64,000 bases of DNA from an uncultured Roseburia sp. (GTDB lineage Bacteria > Bacillota > Clostridia > Lachnospirales > Lachnospiraceae), in NCBI GenBank assembly GCA_934317215.1, contig CAKREH010000005.1, forward strand, positions 66,336 through 130,335, written 5' to 3'. Shown piece by piece: positions 43,342 to 51,818 of this stretch. Position 1 is the stretch's first letter; each line of letters opens with the position of its first letter. Position numbers and translations under genes: made by a program. The notes beneath the pieces were generated by a model. It was not told the origin of the DNA and did not search any database. It saw only the letters and a list, made by a program, of their open reading frames with translations.

Positions 43342-44844
43342 TTACCCCTTTATTCCAACAATATACAGACTAAAATGACGTTTTTCGGAAATCATAAATT
43401 CCTGTATCAGCCTGTATTCTGTATGCAGACGAAGCTGTTTCTTTACCATACCTTCCTCATTTGAATAAAAAATCATCACTCCGCCCGGTGCTAAAATTTC
43501 TTTCGACTTTTCAAAAAAAGAAGCATACAGTGCGTCCATCTCACTTCGTGACTGTTTCCCCCGCACCGGCATATTAGTAATAATCTCATCAAACAGATAA
43601 TCGTGTTTAAAATCAAAATAATCTCTATGGATAAAATTGATCTTTTCTCCTGCTAAAGAAGCGTTCTCCCTTGCGCCTTCGATTGCCGGTCCAAAAATAT
43701 CAATTCCGTACTTTTCTCTTGCCGGTTGAGCAATATCCCTCTCAATGAGCATCGTACCGACTCCGCAAAACGGATCTAAGATCTGTGCATTTTCTTTCAG
43801 ATATGGTTTTGCCAACGACACAAGCATTGCTGCCAGCGACGGATGAATAGATGCCGCCACTGCATTTTTCCGGTAGGAAAAACGCCGCATCGGAATGGTA
43901 TATAGTTTTAAAAACGGAGCAAAACTGCCATCTTTTTTCCTGATCAGACGGATCTCCGTCTCATAATCACCAGTTGAATTGATCAGCCATCTCGACGACA
44001 CACGTTCTAACTGCAGAGCAAACTTTTTCGCAAAAGAAGCTCTTTTGTCATTCTCCATATCCGCCCGTATCTCCACCCGGAAGCGAAACGGCGTATCCTG
44101 TTTATGGCACTCTTTCAGGAAATCCCTCATACCGCTCTGCCAGATTTCATCTGCCAGCGCCTCCGCCCGGTCATCCTGTACTTCACGTTTTAAGCGGACA
44201 GGAAACAAAAGTTCACGGTATGTTCTCAAATTGGCCATAGCACGCACATCTCGGGTATACACTGCCACTCCAAGCGGATGTTTTGCCGTTTTTCTGCGGA
44301 CATCTGCCGGAAGTTCCCCAATTTCCTTTAAAGTTACATCCGTGCGGGTATGTCCGGTCACAAGCAGCATCTCATGCGGGTTTTTTAATCCGGTAAAAGT
44401 GTGTTCTGTATTCTCTTCTGCTTTTTCCAACAGCCTGCCAAGTGCACGGACTTCCTCATCGATATGTTTCTTTTCTTCCGCTGCCGGGGTATAGGAAAGA
44501 AGTTCTTCCATCCTGGTTTTAAACTGCTCCTGATATGCAGTGATATCAAGATAGGCAAGTGCCTTTAAATACGCGCTTTTTACAAAAAGAGTCTGCTCCC
44601 TTTCATATGCCGTAACAAGTGCATCTGCAGCACCCGTCCACTCCATCTCACCCAGAATCATTGCCGCATTTTTGCGCACTTTCGGATCTTCTTCCTCCAA
44701 TAACTCCAACAGCAGACTGCCATCTCCGATCAATAACATAAGCTGCTCTTTTGCCGCCGCATCTTTGATTTTTTTACGCAATTCCACAAGGTTTTCGCGG
44801 AGATTTTCTCTTTTTTGTAATGCTTCGTAATATTTCTCTATCAT
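43342..44844 (-). CDS. HEAT-repeat plus THUMP-like RNA methyltransferase
   Basis: A 500-residue protein. The N-terminal part (about 1-115) resembles HEAT repeats (VRKNAAMILGEMEWTGAADAL). A middle domain with features of THUMP (about 150-290) leads to a class I methyltransferase of the RlmKL/Trm14 (UPF0020) kind: DPFCGVGTMLIE (SAM site) and, at the catalytic place, ITNMPVRGK instead of the usual N-P-P-Y/F. The substrate is probably the base of a tRNA or rRNA. The change at the catalytic loop means activity or target may differ. Confidence 0.75.
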   Translation of the reverse strand: MIEKYYEALQKRENLRENLVELRKKIKDAAAKEQLMLLIGDGSLLLELLEEEDPKVRKNAAMILGEMEWTGAADALVTAYEREQTLFVKSAYLKALAYLDITAYQEQFKTRMEELLSYTPAAEEKKHIDEEVRALGRLLEKAEENTEHTFTGLKNPHEMLLVTGHTRTDVTLKEIGELPADVRRKTAKHPLGVAVYTRDVRAMANLRTYRELLFPVRLKREVQDDRAEALADEIWQSGMRDFLKECHKQDTPFRFRVEIRADMENDKRASFAKKFALQLERVSSRWLINSTGDYETEIRLIRKKDGSFAPFLKLYTIPMRRFSYRKNAVAASIHPSLAAMLVSLAKPYLKENAQILDPFCGVGTMLIERDIAQPAREKYGIDIFGPAIEGARENASLAGEKINFIHRDYFDFKHDYLFDEIITNMPVRGKQSRSEMDALYASFFEKSKEILAPGGVMIFYSNEEGMVKKQLRLHTEYRLIQEFMISEKRHFSLYIVGIKG

Positions 44845-44877
44845 ACTGCTTCCTTTGACATAATTGATACTTTCATT

Positions 44878-45633
44878 CTACTGTATTTCCTCTGTTTTTG
44901 CAATACCGTTGACCTCTATGTAATCGACAAGATCTGACTTAAACTGCTCCCATGCAGTCTGATTTTCCACATAATATTTCGGGCACGCTTTTCCGGTGAC
45001 ATCATAATGCCTGATCACATCATCTGCTGTCAGATCATAGCGTCCCATCAGCCACGTCACCAGATGGATCAGTGACTGATAAGTTGCATCCGTAAATTTT
45101 CCTGTGTCATCCGGAATACAGCACTCAATGGAAATTGTATCGTTGTTCCTGTCATTCGAGGCATATGCGATCTCATTGCACGGAATACACTGAATGATCT
45201 CACCGCTGATCCCGATCACAAAATGACTGCTCGCATGTGTCTCGCCGGATTGTGCCAGTCCTTCAAAATAATCCCGGTTCTGCTGCGCCGTCGTCCCCGG
45301 ATTTGCCGTATAATGCACGACAATCCCATTTACTTTCTCAAGCGCCGTTCCCGGTCTTGAGTATTCATTGTAATCTAAAAGTTCCACAGAAAAGTCCGGA
45401 CGGTCTGCAATATACTTCGTTTCCTCCGCTATGATTTCTTCCTGTGCGTGCACCGTTCTGTGTTTTATATGCCAGCCCCCGTACAAAACAACTCCCACAA
45501 ACACAGCCCCTGTCAAAACCATCACACTTTGTGCAAACATCTGCTGTCTTTTCCGTTTCTTCTGTCTTCTTTTTCTTGCTTCACGTTTTCTTTTTTCCGC
45601 TTCACGTCTGCGGTCTTCCTCTCCCTGTCCCAT
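44878..45633 (-). CDS. Membrane-anchored N-acetylmuramoyl-L-alanine amidase (Amidase_2)
   Basis: A 251-residue protein. A very basic N-terminus (residues 1-31) is followed by a membrane segment (about 35-55), so it is a signal-anchor protein with the enzyme outside. The amidase domain (about 85-245) has zinc ligands in VVHYTANPG and RHYDVTGKACPKYY, plus HASSHFVIG. It cuts between MurNAc and the stem peptide. The RxxKR-type cluster repeats suggest a long basic juxtamembrane region. Regulation is not apparent. Confidence 0.9.
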   Translation of the reverse strand: MGQGEEDRRREAEKRKREARKRRQKKRKRQQMFAQSVMVLTGAVFVGVVLYGGWHIKHRTVHAQEEIIAEETKYIADRPDFSVELLDYNEYSRPGTALEKVNGIVVHYTANPGTTAQQNRDYFEGLAQSGETHASSHFVIGISGEIIQCIPCNEIAYASNDRNNDTISIECCIPDDTGKFTDATYQSLIHLVTWLMGRYDLTADDVIRHYDVTGKACPKYYVENQTAWEQFKSDLVDYIEVNGIAKTEEIQ

Positions 45634-45858
45634 ATTCTCCCCTTTTTCTTACGTCAGAAATTTTTTGTATAATTTTTTTATTTTACCTGTTCCTTATAAT
45701 AAAAAATGTTTATTTTTCATTTCTTAAGTAATATTATACAATTTTATTCTATAAAAATTGGTAAAAATACATACTTGTTATTTTTCTGCTTTTGTGGATT
45801 TTTTCATTCATTCAATCAGTTTTTGTATATATTAGACAATCTCTGTTATTGTTTTTTG

Positions 45859-45887
45859 TTGATTTTCCCGATATATTGTGCTATATT
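45859..45887 (+). promoter_or_regulatory. Promoter of the 43-residue ORF
   Basis: TTGATT (45859-45864), 17 bases, then TATATT (45882-45887) with an extended -10 TG just before it. Transcription would start about 20 bases before the ribosome binding site. Confidence 0.7.
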
Positions 45888-45916
45888 TATAGAAAACATA
45901 TAAGGAGGTGCGTTGT

Positions 45917-46048
45917 ATGACTTATGCAATTGATCCGGCAATGTCTTTTTGCGAAGTTGTTTCTTTCTATGAGAAATATATTGATGAGACAAAAGCCGCC
46001 GGAAAAAAACCTGTATCTTTCCTGCATTTTCTCACAGGCAGATACTAA
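45917..46048 (+). CDS. 43-residue small protein, unknown function
   Basis: An ATG at 45917 opens 43 codons to a TAA, with a near-perfect AAGGAGGTG ribosome binding site seven bases upstream, its own promoter and a hairpin terminator directly after the stop. The product is a soluble-looking short peptide beginning MTYAIDPAMSFCEVV and ending FLHFLTGRY; it has no signal peptide, one cysteine and a balanced charge. It lies in a 480-base plus-strand gap between two minus-strand genes. I do not recognise it. The three expression signals make a real gene much more likely than chance. Confidence 0.7.
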   Translation: MTYAIDPAMSFCEVVSFYEKYIDETKAAGKKPVSFLHFLTGRY

Positions 46049-46114
46049 AAGCCGGTTGATCAGGCCGTCAGCTTATGAAAGCTGTCCGGTGTCCTGTCAC
46101 CCGGCTTATTTTTT
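46049..46114. terminator. Long hairpin terminator after the small ORF
   Basis: AAGCCGG (46049-46055) pairs with CCGGCTT (46101-46107), with inner TGATCAGG/CCTGTCA pairing and an inner CAGCTT/AAGCTG hairpin, then ATTTTTT on the plus strand. It overlaps the last codon of the opposite gene fliB and may serve both. Confidence 0.7.
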
Positions 46115-47186
46115 ACATGATCTGTGCAAGCAGACCTTTTACGGAAAATACGTCTTCAAACAAAAATGATTCCCCTAACATTTCAATATTTTCTTCCGAA
46201 TGCTCCACTTCTTTTGCATAAACTTTCGTAGTACCTATGCGATCCTGCAAATCAAATTTCTGTCCGTTTTTCATCCAGACCATGACATCCATATCACGCA
46301 CCATCAAAAATGAGGCAGCTGCAAACTGAGCTTTTTCAAGCAGATTATTGTCATAAAATGCCCTCATAAAATAACGGAAAGTATAATATACCATCAGATG
46401 TTCATACTGATATTCATTTTCCTTCTGTGCCTCCATGAAAGCACGATGTGTCTTTTCATAATTTTCTTCATTATAAAAAGATTTGAGTTTCTCTTCCATA
46501 TCAGACCATGCATCACCGATGGATTCAAGCTCCTCGTACTGGGACAGACGCTGCAAAAATGCCTCATACAGGCTGATTTGTTCTGGTTCTTCCTCTTTCG
46601 GTACTGTCTCAAATAATTCTTTCTGCATCTGGCAGCAATAATCAAGATACATTTTGATACGCTCTGCAATGGAGTGACTGCGGTCCTGGAGCACTCCGAT
46701 TGCGTGTTTCCTTACTGCTTCGAGCTTCTCTGCAAGTTCATCATCACCATCCTCCCACTCATATTCATCATAATCCTCCGAGAGGATCTGCTCGTCAAAT
46801 CCAATTTTGTCCGTATCCGAAAAGACAATTCTCCCAACCTCTCCACATGAGAGACATAAAACTTTTTCTCTTGTTCTCGGATACTCTGTCGTAAATCTCG
46901 GATACTCCGTACATACTTCTGAAAGCGAATCCTCCCCTAAAGTCAGGCACACCTCGCAAAGTCCCTTTTCATTCAGGAGTGGACACCATCCCTCCTCATT
47001 CAATATAAAACTGCCATCTGCACGGATCGATGCACGGATTTTCTCTGCCATCGGTCCCTTCAGGTCTTTATAATAATCCAGTGTATCTTCATCAATATCG
47101 ATTTCCCATCCTCTGCAGCAATTATCCGGACACTTGTCCGCAATACACCGAAACTCCTTATAATATGAAGGTACTCTAAAAACCAT
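46113..47186 (-). CDS. fliB: Flagellin lysine-N-methylase FliB
   Basis: A 357-residue protein with the FliB signature: FRCIADKCPDNCCRGW at 12-27, CPLLNEKGLCEVC near 70 and a further LCLSCGEVGRI. These cysteines likely bind an iron-sulfur cluster. FliB methylates lysines of flagellin, which implies a flagellated host, but no flagellin gene is in the window. The C-terminus is within the opposite terminator. A small membrane protein is directly upstream with a 29-base gap; their link is unclear. Confidence 0.85.
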   Translation of the reverse strand: MVFRVPSYYKEFRCIADKCPDNCCRGWEIDIDEDTLDYYKDLKGPMAEKIRASIRADGSFILNEEGWCPLLNEKGLCEVCLTLGEDSLSEVCTEYPRFTTEYPRTREKVLCLSCGEVGRIVFSDTDKIGFDEQILSEDYDEYEWEDGDDELAEKLEAVRKHAIGVLQDRSHSIAERIKMYLDYCCQMQKELFETVPKEEEPEQISLYEAFLQRLSQYEELESIGDAWSDMEEKLKSFYNEENYEKTHRAFMEAQKENEYQYEHLMVYYTFRYFMRAFYDNNLLEKAQFAAASFLMVRDMDVMVWMKNGQKFDLQDRIGTTKVYAKEVEHSEENIEMLGESFLFEDVFSVKGLLAQIM

Positions 47187-47215
47187 ATCTCTTTTTGTTC
47201 CTCTCTATGTATTTA

Positions 47216-47464
47216 TCACTCTTCCCTGAAATGACTGCTCAACATATACCCAACGCACCAGACCCCGCCTGCCAGTGAAAGATATATAAATCCCTCGATC
47301 AGGGCTTCCACCAGTCGTCCCAAAGACATGCTTCCTGCCATCTGTGCAAGGATCAGTCCTTTTACCGGACCAGTCAGAATCTTATAACCTCCTACATAGC
47401 ACCAGCCTAATACACCTAATGCGTAACTGAAAGCCGCAGCAATCATTCTCCATGAAAACTTCAT
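47216..47464 (-). CDS. Small membrane protein, unknown function
   Basis: An 82-residue protein with two hydrophobic segments (about 9-25 and 48-68) separated by a glycine-containing loop. The start is set at the ATG at 47464 because GGAGAG lies five bases before it; a second in-frame ATG is four codons upstream (47476). No family is recognised. It stands between nrdG and fliB on the same strand, and the 110 bases upstream contain a hairpin repeat also found before gatA. Confidence 0.55.
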   Translation of the reverse strand: MKFSWRMIAAAFSYALGVLGWCYVGGYKILTGPVKGLILAQMAGSMSLGRLVEALIEGFIYLSLAGGVWCVGYMLSSHFREE

Positions 47465-47493
47465 TTTACTCTCCATTTCTAGCCCGTTCCTCA

Positions 47494-47529
47494 GGGCATC
47501 TCAAGTTTGTGCGCAAGCACAAATCTTGT
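47494..47529. repeat. 36-base hairpin repeat, copy 1 (before the small membrane gene)
   Basis: It matches 62853-62888 in 31 of 36 positions, with TTTGTGC-loop-GCACAAA as the unchanged stem and ATCTTGT after it. A second hairpin (GTGTGAAAAA/TTTTTCACAC) follows. The 13 bases TACTCTCCATTTC flank the block on both sides (about 47466 and 47545), like a target duplication. Confidence 0.65.
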
Positions 47530-47575
47530 GTGTGAAAAATCTTATTTTTCACACTACTCTCCATTTCATTTCCTT

Positions 47576-48094
47576 TTATTCCATCAGCAATACAATTTCC
47601 TGTTTCTTTCTTGTTTTCGGTACATCAATGATCCTCTGATTTGAAGATCCTCTGAATTTCAGGGAAATATCCTTTTTTTCAAGAATAAAGGGACCGTCCA
47701 CCATAACATCGATCATCGACAAAAAAGTCTCTGACGCCTCACAATATACTTTTCCTCCCGGAAGAAAATCCTCATACAGATATCCACTGTACGCCCAGAT
47801 ATTTTTATCCGGCAGTTCTTTTTTTATTCTCTGTAAAAGAGGCAGCAGCCCCTGCTGGTTCTCCGGCTCGCCCGGATCTCCGCCAAGCAGTGTCAGTCCC
47901 GCAATGTAGGACGGTTCTAGTGCTCTCATGATCTCATTCTCCGTTGTTTTTGTAAACGGCTTACCATACGCAAAATCCCATGTTTCCTCATTAAAGCACT
48001 CTTTGCAGTGATGTCTGCATCCGGACACAAACAAAGACACCCTCACACCTGTACCATTCTCAATGGAACAGGGTTTGATCTGTGCATAGTTCAT
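47576..48094 (-). CDS. nrdG: Anaerobic ribonucleotide reductase activase
   Basis: A 172-residue radical-SAM enzyme that makes the glycyl radical on NrdD. The cluster motif is CRHHCKEC (about 26-33, CxxxCxxC) and GGDPGEP lies near 73. GGAGG sits inside the last codons of the AraR-type regulator, so translation is coupled to it. nrdD is 4.2 kb upstream on the same strand, not adjacent as is usual. Other genes between may still be part of one transcript. Confidence 0.95.
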   Translation of the reverse strand: MNYAQIKPCSIENGTGVRVSLFVSGCRHHCKECFNEETWDFAYGKPFTKTTENEIMRALEPSYIAGLTLLGGDPGEPENQQGLLPLLQRIKKELPDKNIWAYSGYLYEDFLPGGKVYCEASETFLSMIDVMVDGPFILEKKDISLKFRGSSNQRIIDVPKTRKKQEIVLLME

Positions 48095-48097
48095 CTT

Positions 48098-49201
48098 TTA
48101 TTCCTCCTTTTTCCTGGATATGCAGGATTCCCGGATCACTAATTCCGGTTTCACAAGGATCTGTTTTTCCGACTCCGGAATATTTCCCTCTTTCAGCAGT
48201 CCTAAAAGAAGTTCCGCTGCCATTTCACCTAATTTTTCCTGCGGGTGTGTCACCGTAGTAAGCGGTACTTTTCCACTTGATGCAAGATAGGAATCATCAT
48301 ATCCCGTCACCGACACATCATCCGGAACTTGCAGTCCGGCATCCTCTAACGCCCGTATGACTTCAAGTGCGATCTGGTCATTATAGGATACCACACTGTC
48401 AAAAAATTGTTCACTCCGCATTCCGGCCATATGAAACATCTGCTCATAAGGATGTGTCTTCCGGTCCTCCGTATAAAACCATACCACTTTATCGGGGTCA
48501 TATGCAATCCCCGCCTCCTGCATGGCCTGCACATATCCCTTGTGGCGCTGCTGCCCCTGCGTGTCATCTGCCTTAAATACCCCTATGATATGACGATGTC
48601 CCAGCGAGATCAGATATTTTGTGACCAGATATCCACCCAGACAATCATCTAATAAAATATGAGGTTTCCCGGCAAGCTGTGCATAGCTTCCCTGAATAAA
48701 CACATAAGGGATCCGGTATTCATCCAGCGTCTGATATAAGTTGATATGTTTACAGAAAATCTGGCTTTTGCTTGGTTCTATGATCAGTCCGTCGATTCCT
48801 TTCTGCAGCAGTTCTTCTAAACATTTCGCTTCCATATTTCTGGAATTTCTTGTATTTTTCAAAAGAATGCTATAACCATTTTCTGTAAGGACTTTATCGA
48901 TTCCCTGAATCACTCTTGGAAATATATAATCGGACAGATACGTTGTGACCACCGCAATGTTTTTTGTTTCACCTGTGCGTCTCGCCATCTCGGAACAAAA
49001 TGTCCCGCGCCCATGCTCTGCATAAATATATCCCTCATTCTGAAGAATCTGCAATGCCTTTCGCACAGTCTGTCTGCTTACCTGATATGTCCCGGAAAGT
49101 TCATTTTCCGATGGCAGTTTTTCTCCCGGTTTTATTTTTCCCGAAACGATCTGCTTTCTCAAGTTCTCCATCAGATCATAATATTTTAACTTTTTATCCA
49201 T
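48098..49201 (-). CDS. GntR/LacI hybrid transcription regulator (AraR-type)
   Basis: A 367-residue repressor-like protein. A GntR winged helix (about 8-70; SENELSGTYQVSRQTVRKALQ within it) binds DNA. The rest (about 78-360) is a LacI/GalR sugar-binding core with VTGYDDSYLAS near the end. In Bacillus this architecture is AraR, which controls arabinose use; here no sugar genes are adjacent and the next gene is nrdG. Ligand and targets are unknown. Confidence 0.88.
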   Translation of the reverse strand: MDKKLKYYDLMENLRKQIVSGKIKPGEKLPSENELSGTYQVSRQTVRKALQILQNEGYIYAEHGRGTFCSEMARRTGETKNIAVVTTYLSDYIFPRVIQGIDKVLTENGYSILLKNTRNSRNMEAKCLEELLQKGIDGLIIEPSKSQIFCKHINLYQTLDEYRIPYVFIQGSYAQLAGKPHILLDDCLGGYLVTKYLISLGHRHIIGVFKADDTQGQQRHKGYVQAMQEAGIAYDPDKVVWFYTEDRKTHPYEQMFHMAGMRSEQFFDSVVSYNDQIALEVIRALEDAGLQVPDDVSVTGYDDSYLASSGKVPLTTVTHPQEKLGEMAAELLLGLLKEGNIPESEKQILVKPELVIRESCISRKKEE

Positions 49202-49224
49202 ATATCCGCCCCCGGATCTTATGT

Positions 49225-49851
49225 TCAGATCTCATTGCCCACTGCCTGCTTTGCCAGCATATCTGCTTCCTCATTGCCATCGATACCGGAATGTCCTTTT
49301 ACCTTTACAAAATGAATGCGTATCATACCACGCACCGAGGCCACATAATCACGATATGCCGCAGTTCCTTTTTTATTACATTTCCATGCTCCGTCCGCCC
49401 ACATTTCGATTCCCATGTAATCATAATAAATCGTAATTTCCGGCAGTCCTAATTCGACCGCTTTTCTGATTGCAGCCATGCTGCCACAGATCTCTCCCGC
49501 AACATTTCGCATTGCAGCCATCTCTGCGTCCGTATCGTTTCCCTGCAGTACCTCTTTTTGTCCGTCATGGATCAAAAAGCCGCCATACCCGTAAACATGG
49601 GTCGCTACATTGTAAGAACCATCCACAAATGCATAGACAGACGGCATCGCTCCGTCTTCCTGCTGCAAAGTATTTTTCTGTTTCTTTGACAGGTCATCTG
49701 CTCCTCCTGTAAAAGTCACCGCTTCCTCTCTGGTTTTAAAGCTCTTATATACTGCCCCCGGAAAGCCGTCCACCATCGCTTTGCATTCTGCCCAGCTTTG
49801 ATACACTCCCGGAGTTCTTCCTTTTTTTACTGCATAATATTTTCCCGGCAT
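49225..49851 (-). CDS. rnhA: RNase H with N-terminal viroplasmin (caulimovirus-VI) domain
   Basis: About 208 residues from the ATG at 49851, which has GGAGAG eight bases before it; a longer frame to 49920 overlaps the YdcF gene and lacks a site. The N-terminal 45 residues (KYYAVKKGRTPGVYQSWAEC) form the viroplasmin domain that binds RNA-DNA hybrids. The RNase HI core has DGSY (Asp77), AEMAAMRNVAGE, a later DYMG region and HSGIDGNEEAD, giving the DEDD catalytic set. It removes RNA from hybrids. Confidence 0.92.
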   Translation of the reverse strand: MPGKYYAVKKGRTPGVYQSWAECKAMVDGFPGAVYKSFKTREEAVTFTGGADDLSKKQKNTLQQEDGAMPSVYAFVDGSYNVATHVYGYGGFLIHDGQKEVLQGNDTDAEMAAMRNVAGEICGSMAAIRKAVELGLPEITIYYDYMGIEMWADGAWKCNKKGTAAYRDYVASVRGMIRIHFVKVKGHSGIDGNEEADMLAKQAVGNEI

Positions 49852-49885
49852 TTTTCTCTCTCCTGCATCCTGTTTCTTCTCACTG

Positions 49886-50656
49886 TCATCCATGGCGTAA
49901 TTCATAGTATAAAATGCCATACAGTTCTCTCACATAATACGTCGGAAGATAGACAAAAAACGTATGCGCAGGCGTACTGTAGCTTTTCATTTCCAGTCTG
50001 CCTGCCATCTGATTTGCACGATATTCATGAAATTCACTGGTGACTAGTGTTACCGTCGTATCATATCCGCGTTCCTTTAAAATTTCCCTGGTATATCTTA
50101 AATTTTCTTCCGTTGTTGTGGATCGTTCTTCTAAGATCAGACGGTTTTTATTAATTCCACGCTTTGTCAGCATTTCATACATACACTGCGCTTCCGTGAT
50201 ATCTTCTCCCGGTCCCTGCCCTCCGGACAGAACACATACTGCATCTTTATTTTCAGTCAGATATTCATATGCTGTATCGATACGTTCCTCTAAAATCCTG
50301 CTCGGTTTTGTACCTTTTACACTGCATCCTAAGACAACAGCTGTCGTATTTTCCGGCGGGACACAAAAGAAAGCCGAACGAATGATCAGAAACGTCTCGA
50401 CCAGCACCGTTACAGTCATTGCAATAACAATGACAAGCAGGGCAACACATACAAAGTGTGTTCCCCTGCCATTCCACAACAACAGAATCCTGTCGTTTAT
50501 GCGCTCAAAAAACACCCCATAAACTGACAGCAATAACGAGATCAGCATCCCTGTCGCCGTGCCTATATTAAAAATTCCTTTAAATAATAACGGTCCAATG
50601 AACCAGTAGAAGAAAATACTTCCTGTCACTGTGATAATTATCTGCACACTGCGCAT
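49886..50656 (-). CDS. YdcF/SanA-family DUF218 membrane protein
   Basis: A 256-residue protein with three to four membrane segments in the first 100 residues (about 4-21, 27-46, 68-92), then a DUF218 domain: VLGCSVKGTKPS, LSGGQGPGEDITEA, and ERSTTTEENLRY with conserved STNTxEN-like block. DUF218 proteins bind adenosyl groups or act in cell-envelope permeability (SanA); the exact job is not known. AAAGGA precedes the ATG. Confidence 0.88.
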   Translation of the reverse strand: MRSVQIIITVTGSIFFYWFIGPLLFKGIFNIGTATGMLISLLLSVYGVFFERINDRILLLWNGRGTHFVCVALLVIVIAMTVTVLVETFLIIRSAFFCVPPENTTAVVLGCSVKGTKPSRILEERIDTAYEYLTENKDAVCVLSGGQGPGEDITEAQCMYEMLTKRGINKNRLILEERSTTTEENLRYTREILKERGYDTTVTLVTSEFHEYRANQMAGRLEMKSYSTPAHTFFVYLPTYYVRELYGILYYELRHG

Positions 50657-50667
50657 AAAATTCCTTT

Positions 50668-51018
50668 CTACATCACTTCCAGTTTACAATTTGCACGCAT
50701 TTTCAACGGGCATTCATAAACATTTTCATTTTTTTCTTTCGCAATGTAGGAAAGTGGACATTTTCTGCAGTCTCCCTTTGTGAAATCTCCTGCCACCTCA
50801 AACTTCAACACCGCTGTCATAGTTCCTTTTTTCTGGTTTTCCCTGCGGATATGATCCCATGCAAGCACCTGTCCGCATCCCGGACATTTATCAGTTCCCA
50901 CTGTTATTGCCCTCTTACACGTCGGACAGCCATAATAATTTTTTCCACTCTGATCAGTCATCTCCACCACATCTGAAGGAAATTGTTTGATCAGCTGTTC
51001 TCTTATATCTTCCTGCAT
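50668..51018 (-). CDS. Zinc-ribbon protein, unknown function
   Basis: A 116-residue soluble protein. A central zinc ribbon (about 30-50) has CPTC and CPGC; a C-terminal part adds CRKCPL and a CPLK and CKLEV, so a second metal site is possible. The family is not recognised. A GGAG site lies before the ATG. It sits between the ZIP transporter and YdcF with gaps of 14 and 11 bases, in a continuous string of same-strand genes. Confidence 0.65.
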   Translation of the reverse strand: MQEDIREQLIKQFPSDVVEMTDQSGKNYYGCPTCKRAITVGTDKCPGCGQVLAWDHIRRENQKKGTMTAVLKFEVAGDFTKGDCRKCPLSYIAKEKNENVYECPLKMRANCKLEVM

Positions 51019-51032
51019 ATTTATTTTCTCCT

Positions 51033-51809
51033 TTATCCTAATGCGACATCTAATATCATCATGATCAGAAATCCTGCCGCAAATCCAATCGTATTAATAT
51101 TGGAATGTTCTCCTTCTGATGCTTCCGGAAGAAGTTCTTCCACTACCACATAAATCATTGCCCCTGCCGCAAATGCAAGCAGGTATGGCAGCATATGTGT
51201 GATGATTCCGGCTAAAATAATCGTAATTCCCGCCGCGATCGGTTCTACCACACCGGATGCCACACCGTACCAGAATGCCTTTTTTGTACTGCCGCCCTCA
51301 CTTTTCAGCGGAAGCGATATAATGGCACCTTCCGGAAAATTCTGGATCGCAATTCCTATGGACAGCGAGAATGCTCCTGCCAGTGTAATTCCGCTGTTAC
51401 CTGATAAAAGTCCGGCAAACACAACACCGACTGCCATCCCCTCCGGTATATTGTGAAGAGTGACAGCTAGTACCAGCATGGTTGTTTTTTTTAGGTGGCT
51501 TGGCAGACCTTCCGGTTTGTCTTCATTCATATGAAGATGTGGAATAATCTTATCCATCAGAAGTAAAAACAGGATTCCAAATACAAATCCCACTGCTGCC
51601 GGCACAAAAGCAAATCTTCCCATCCCTTCTGACATATCAATTGATGGTATCAGTAACGACCACACAGACGCCGCCACCATGACACCTGATGCAAAACCAA
51701 GCAGTGCTTTCTGTACCAGACGGTTCAACCCGTTTCTCATAAAGAAAACACATGCTGCCCCCAGTGAGGTCCCCAGAAATGGAACCAGTAACCCAATAAC
51801 TAAATTCAA
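51033..51809 (-). CDS. ZIP-family metal transporter
   Basis: A 258-residue eight-segment transporter of the ZupT/GufA group. The metal path motifs are HNIPEGMAVG (segment IV, about 118-127) and IQNFPEGAIIS (segment V, about 153-163); a variable loop near 95-105 has HLHMNED. It imports zinc or other divalent ions, perhaps iron or manganese. It starts at TTG with a good GGAGGG site six bases upstream. The zinc-ribbon protein just downstream may be connected, but nothing shows it. Confidence 0.93.
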   Translation of the reverse strand: MNLVIGLLVPFLGTSLGAACVFFMRNGLNRLVQKALLGFASGVMVAASVWSLLIPSIDMSEGMGRFAFVPAAVGFVFGILFLLLMDKIIPHLHMNEDKPEGLPSHLKKTTMLVLAVTLHNIPEGMAVGVVFAGLLSGNSGITLAGAFSLSIGIAIQNFPEGAIISLPLKSEGGSTKKAFWYGVASGVVEPIAAGITIILAGIITHMLPYLLAFAAGAMIYVVVEELLPEASEGEHSNINTIGFAAGFLIMMILDVALG

Positions 51810-51818
51810 TGTTCCCTC

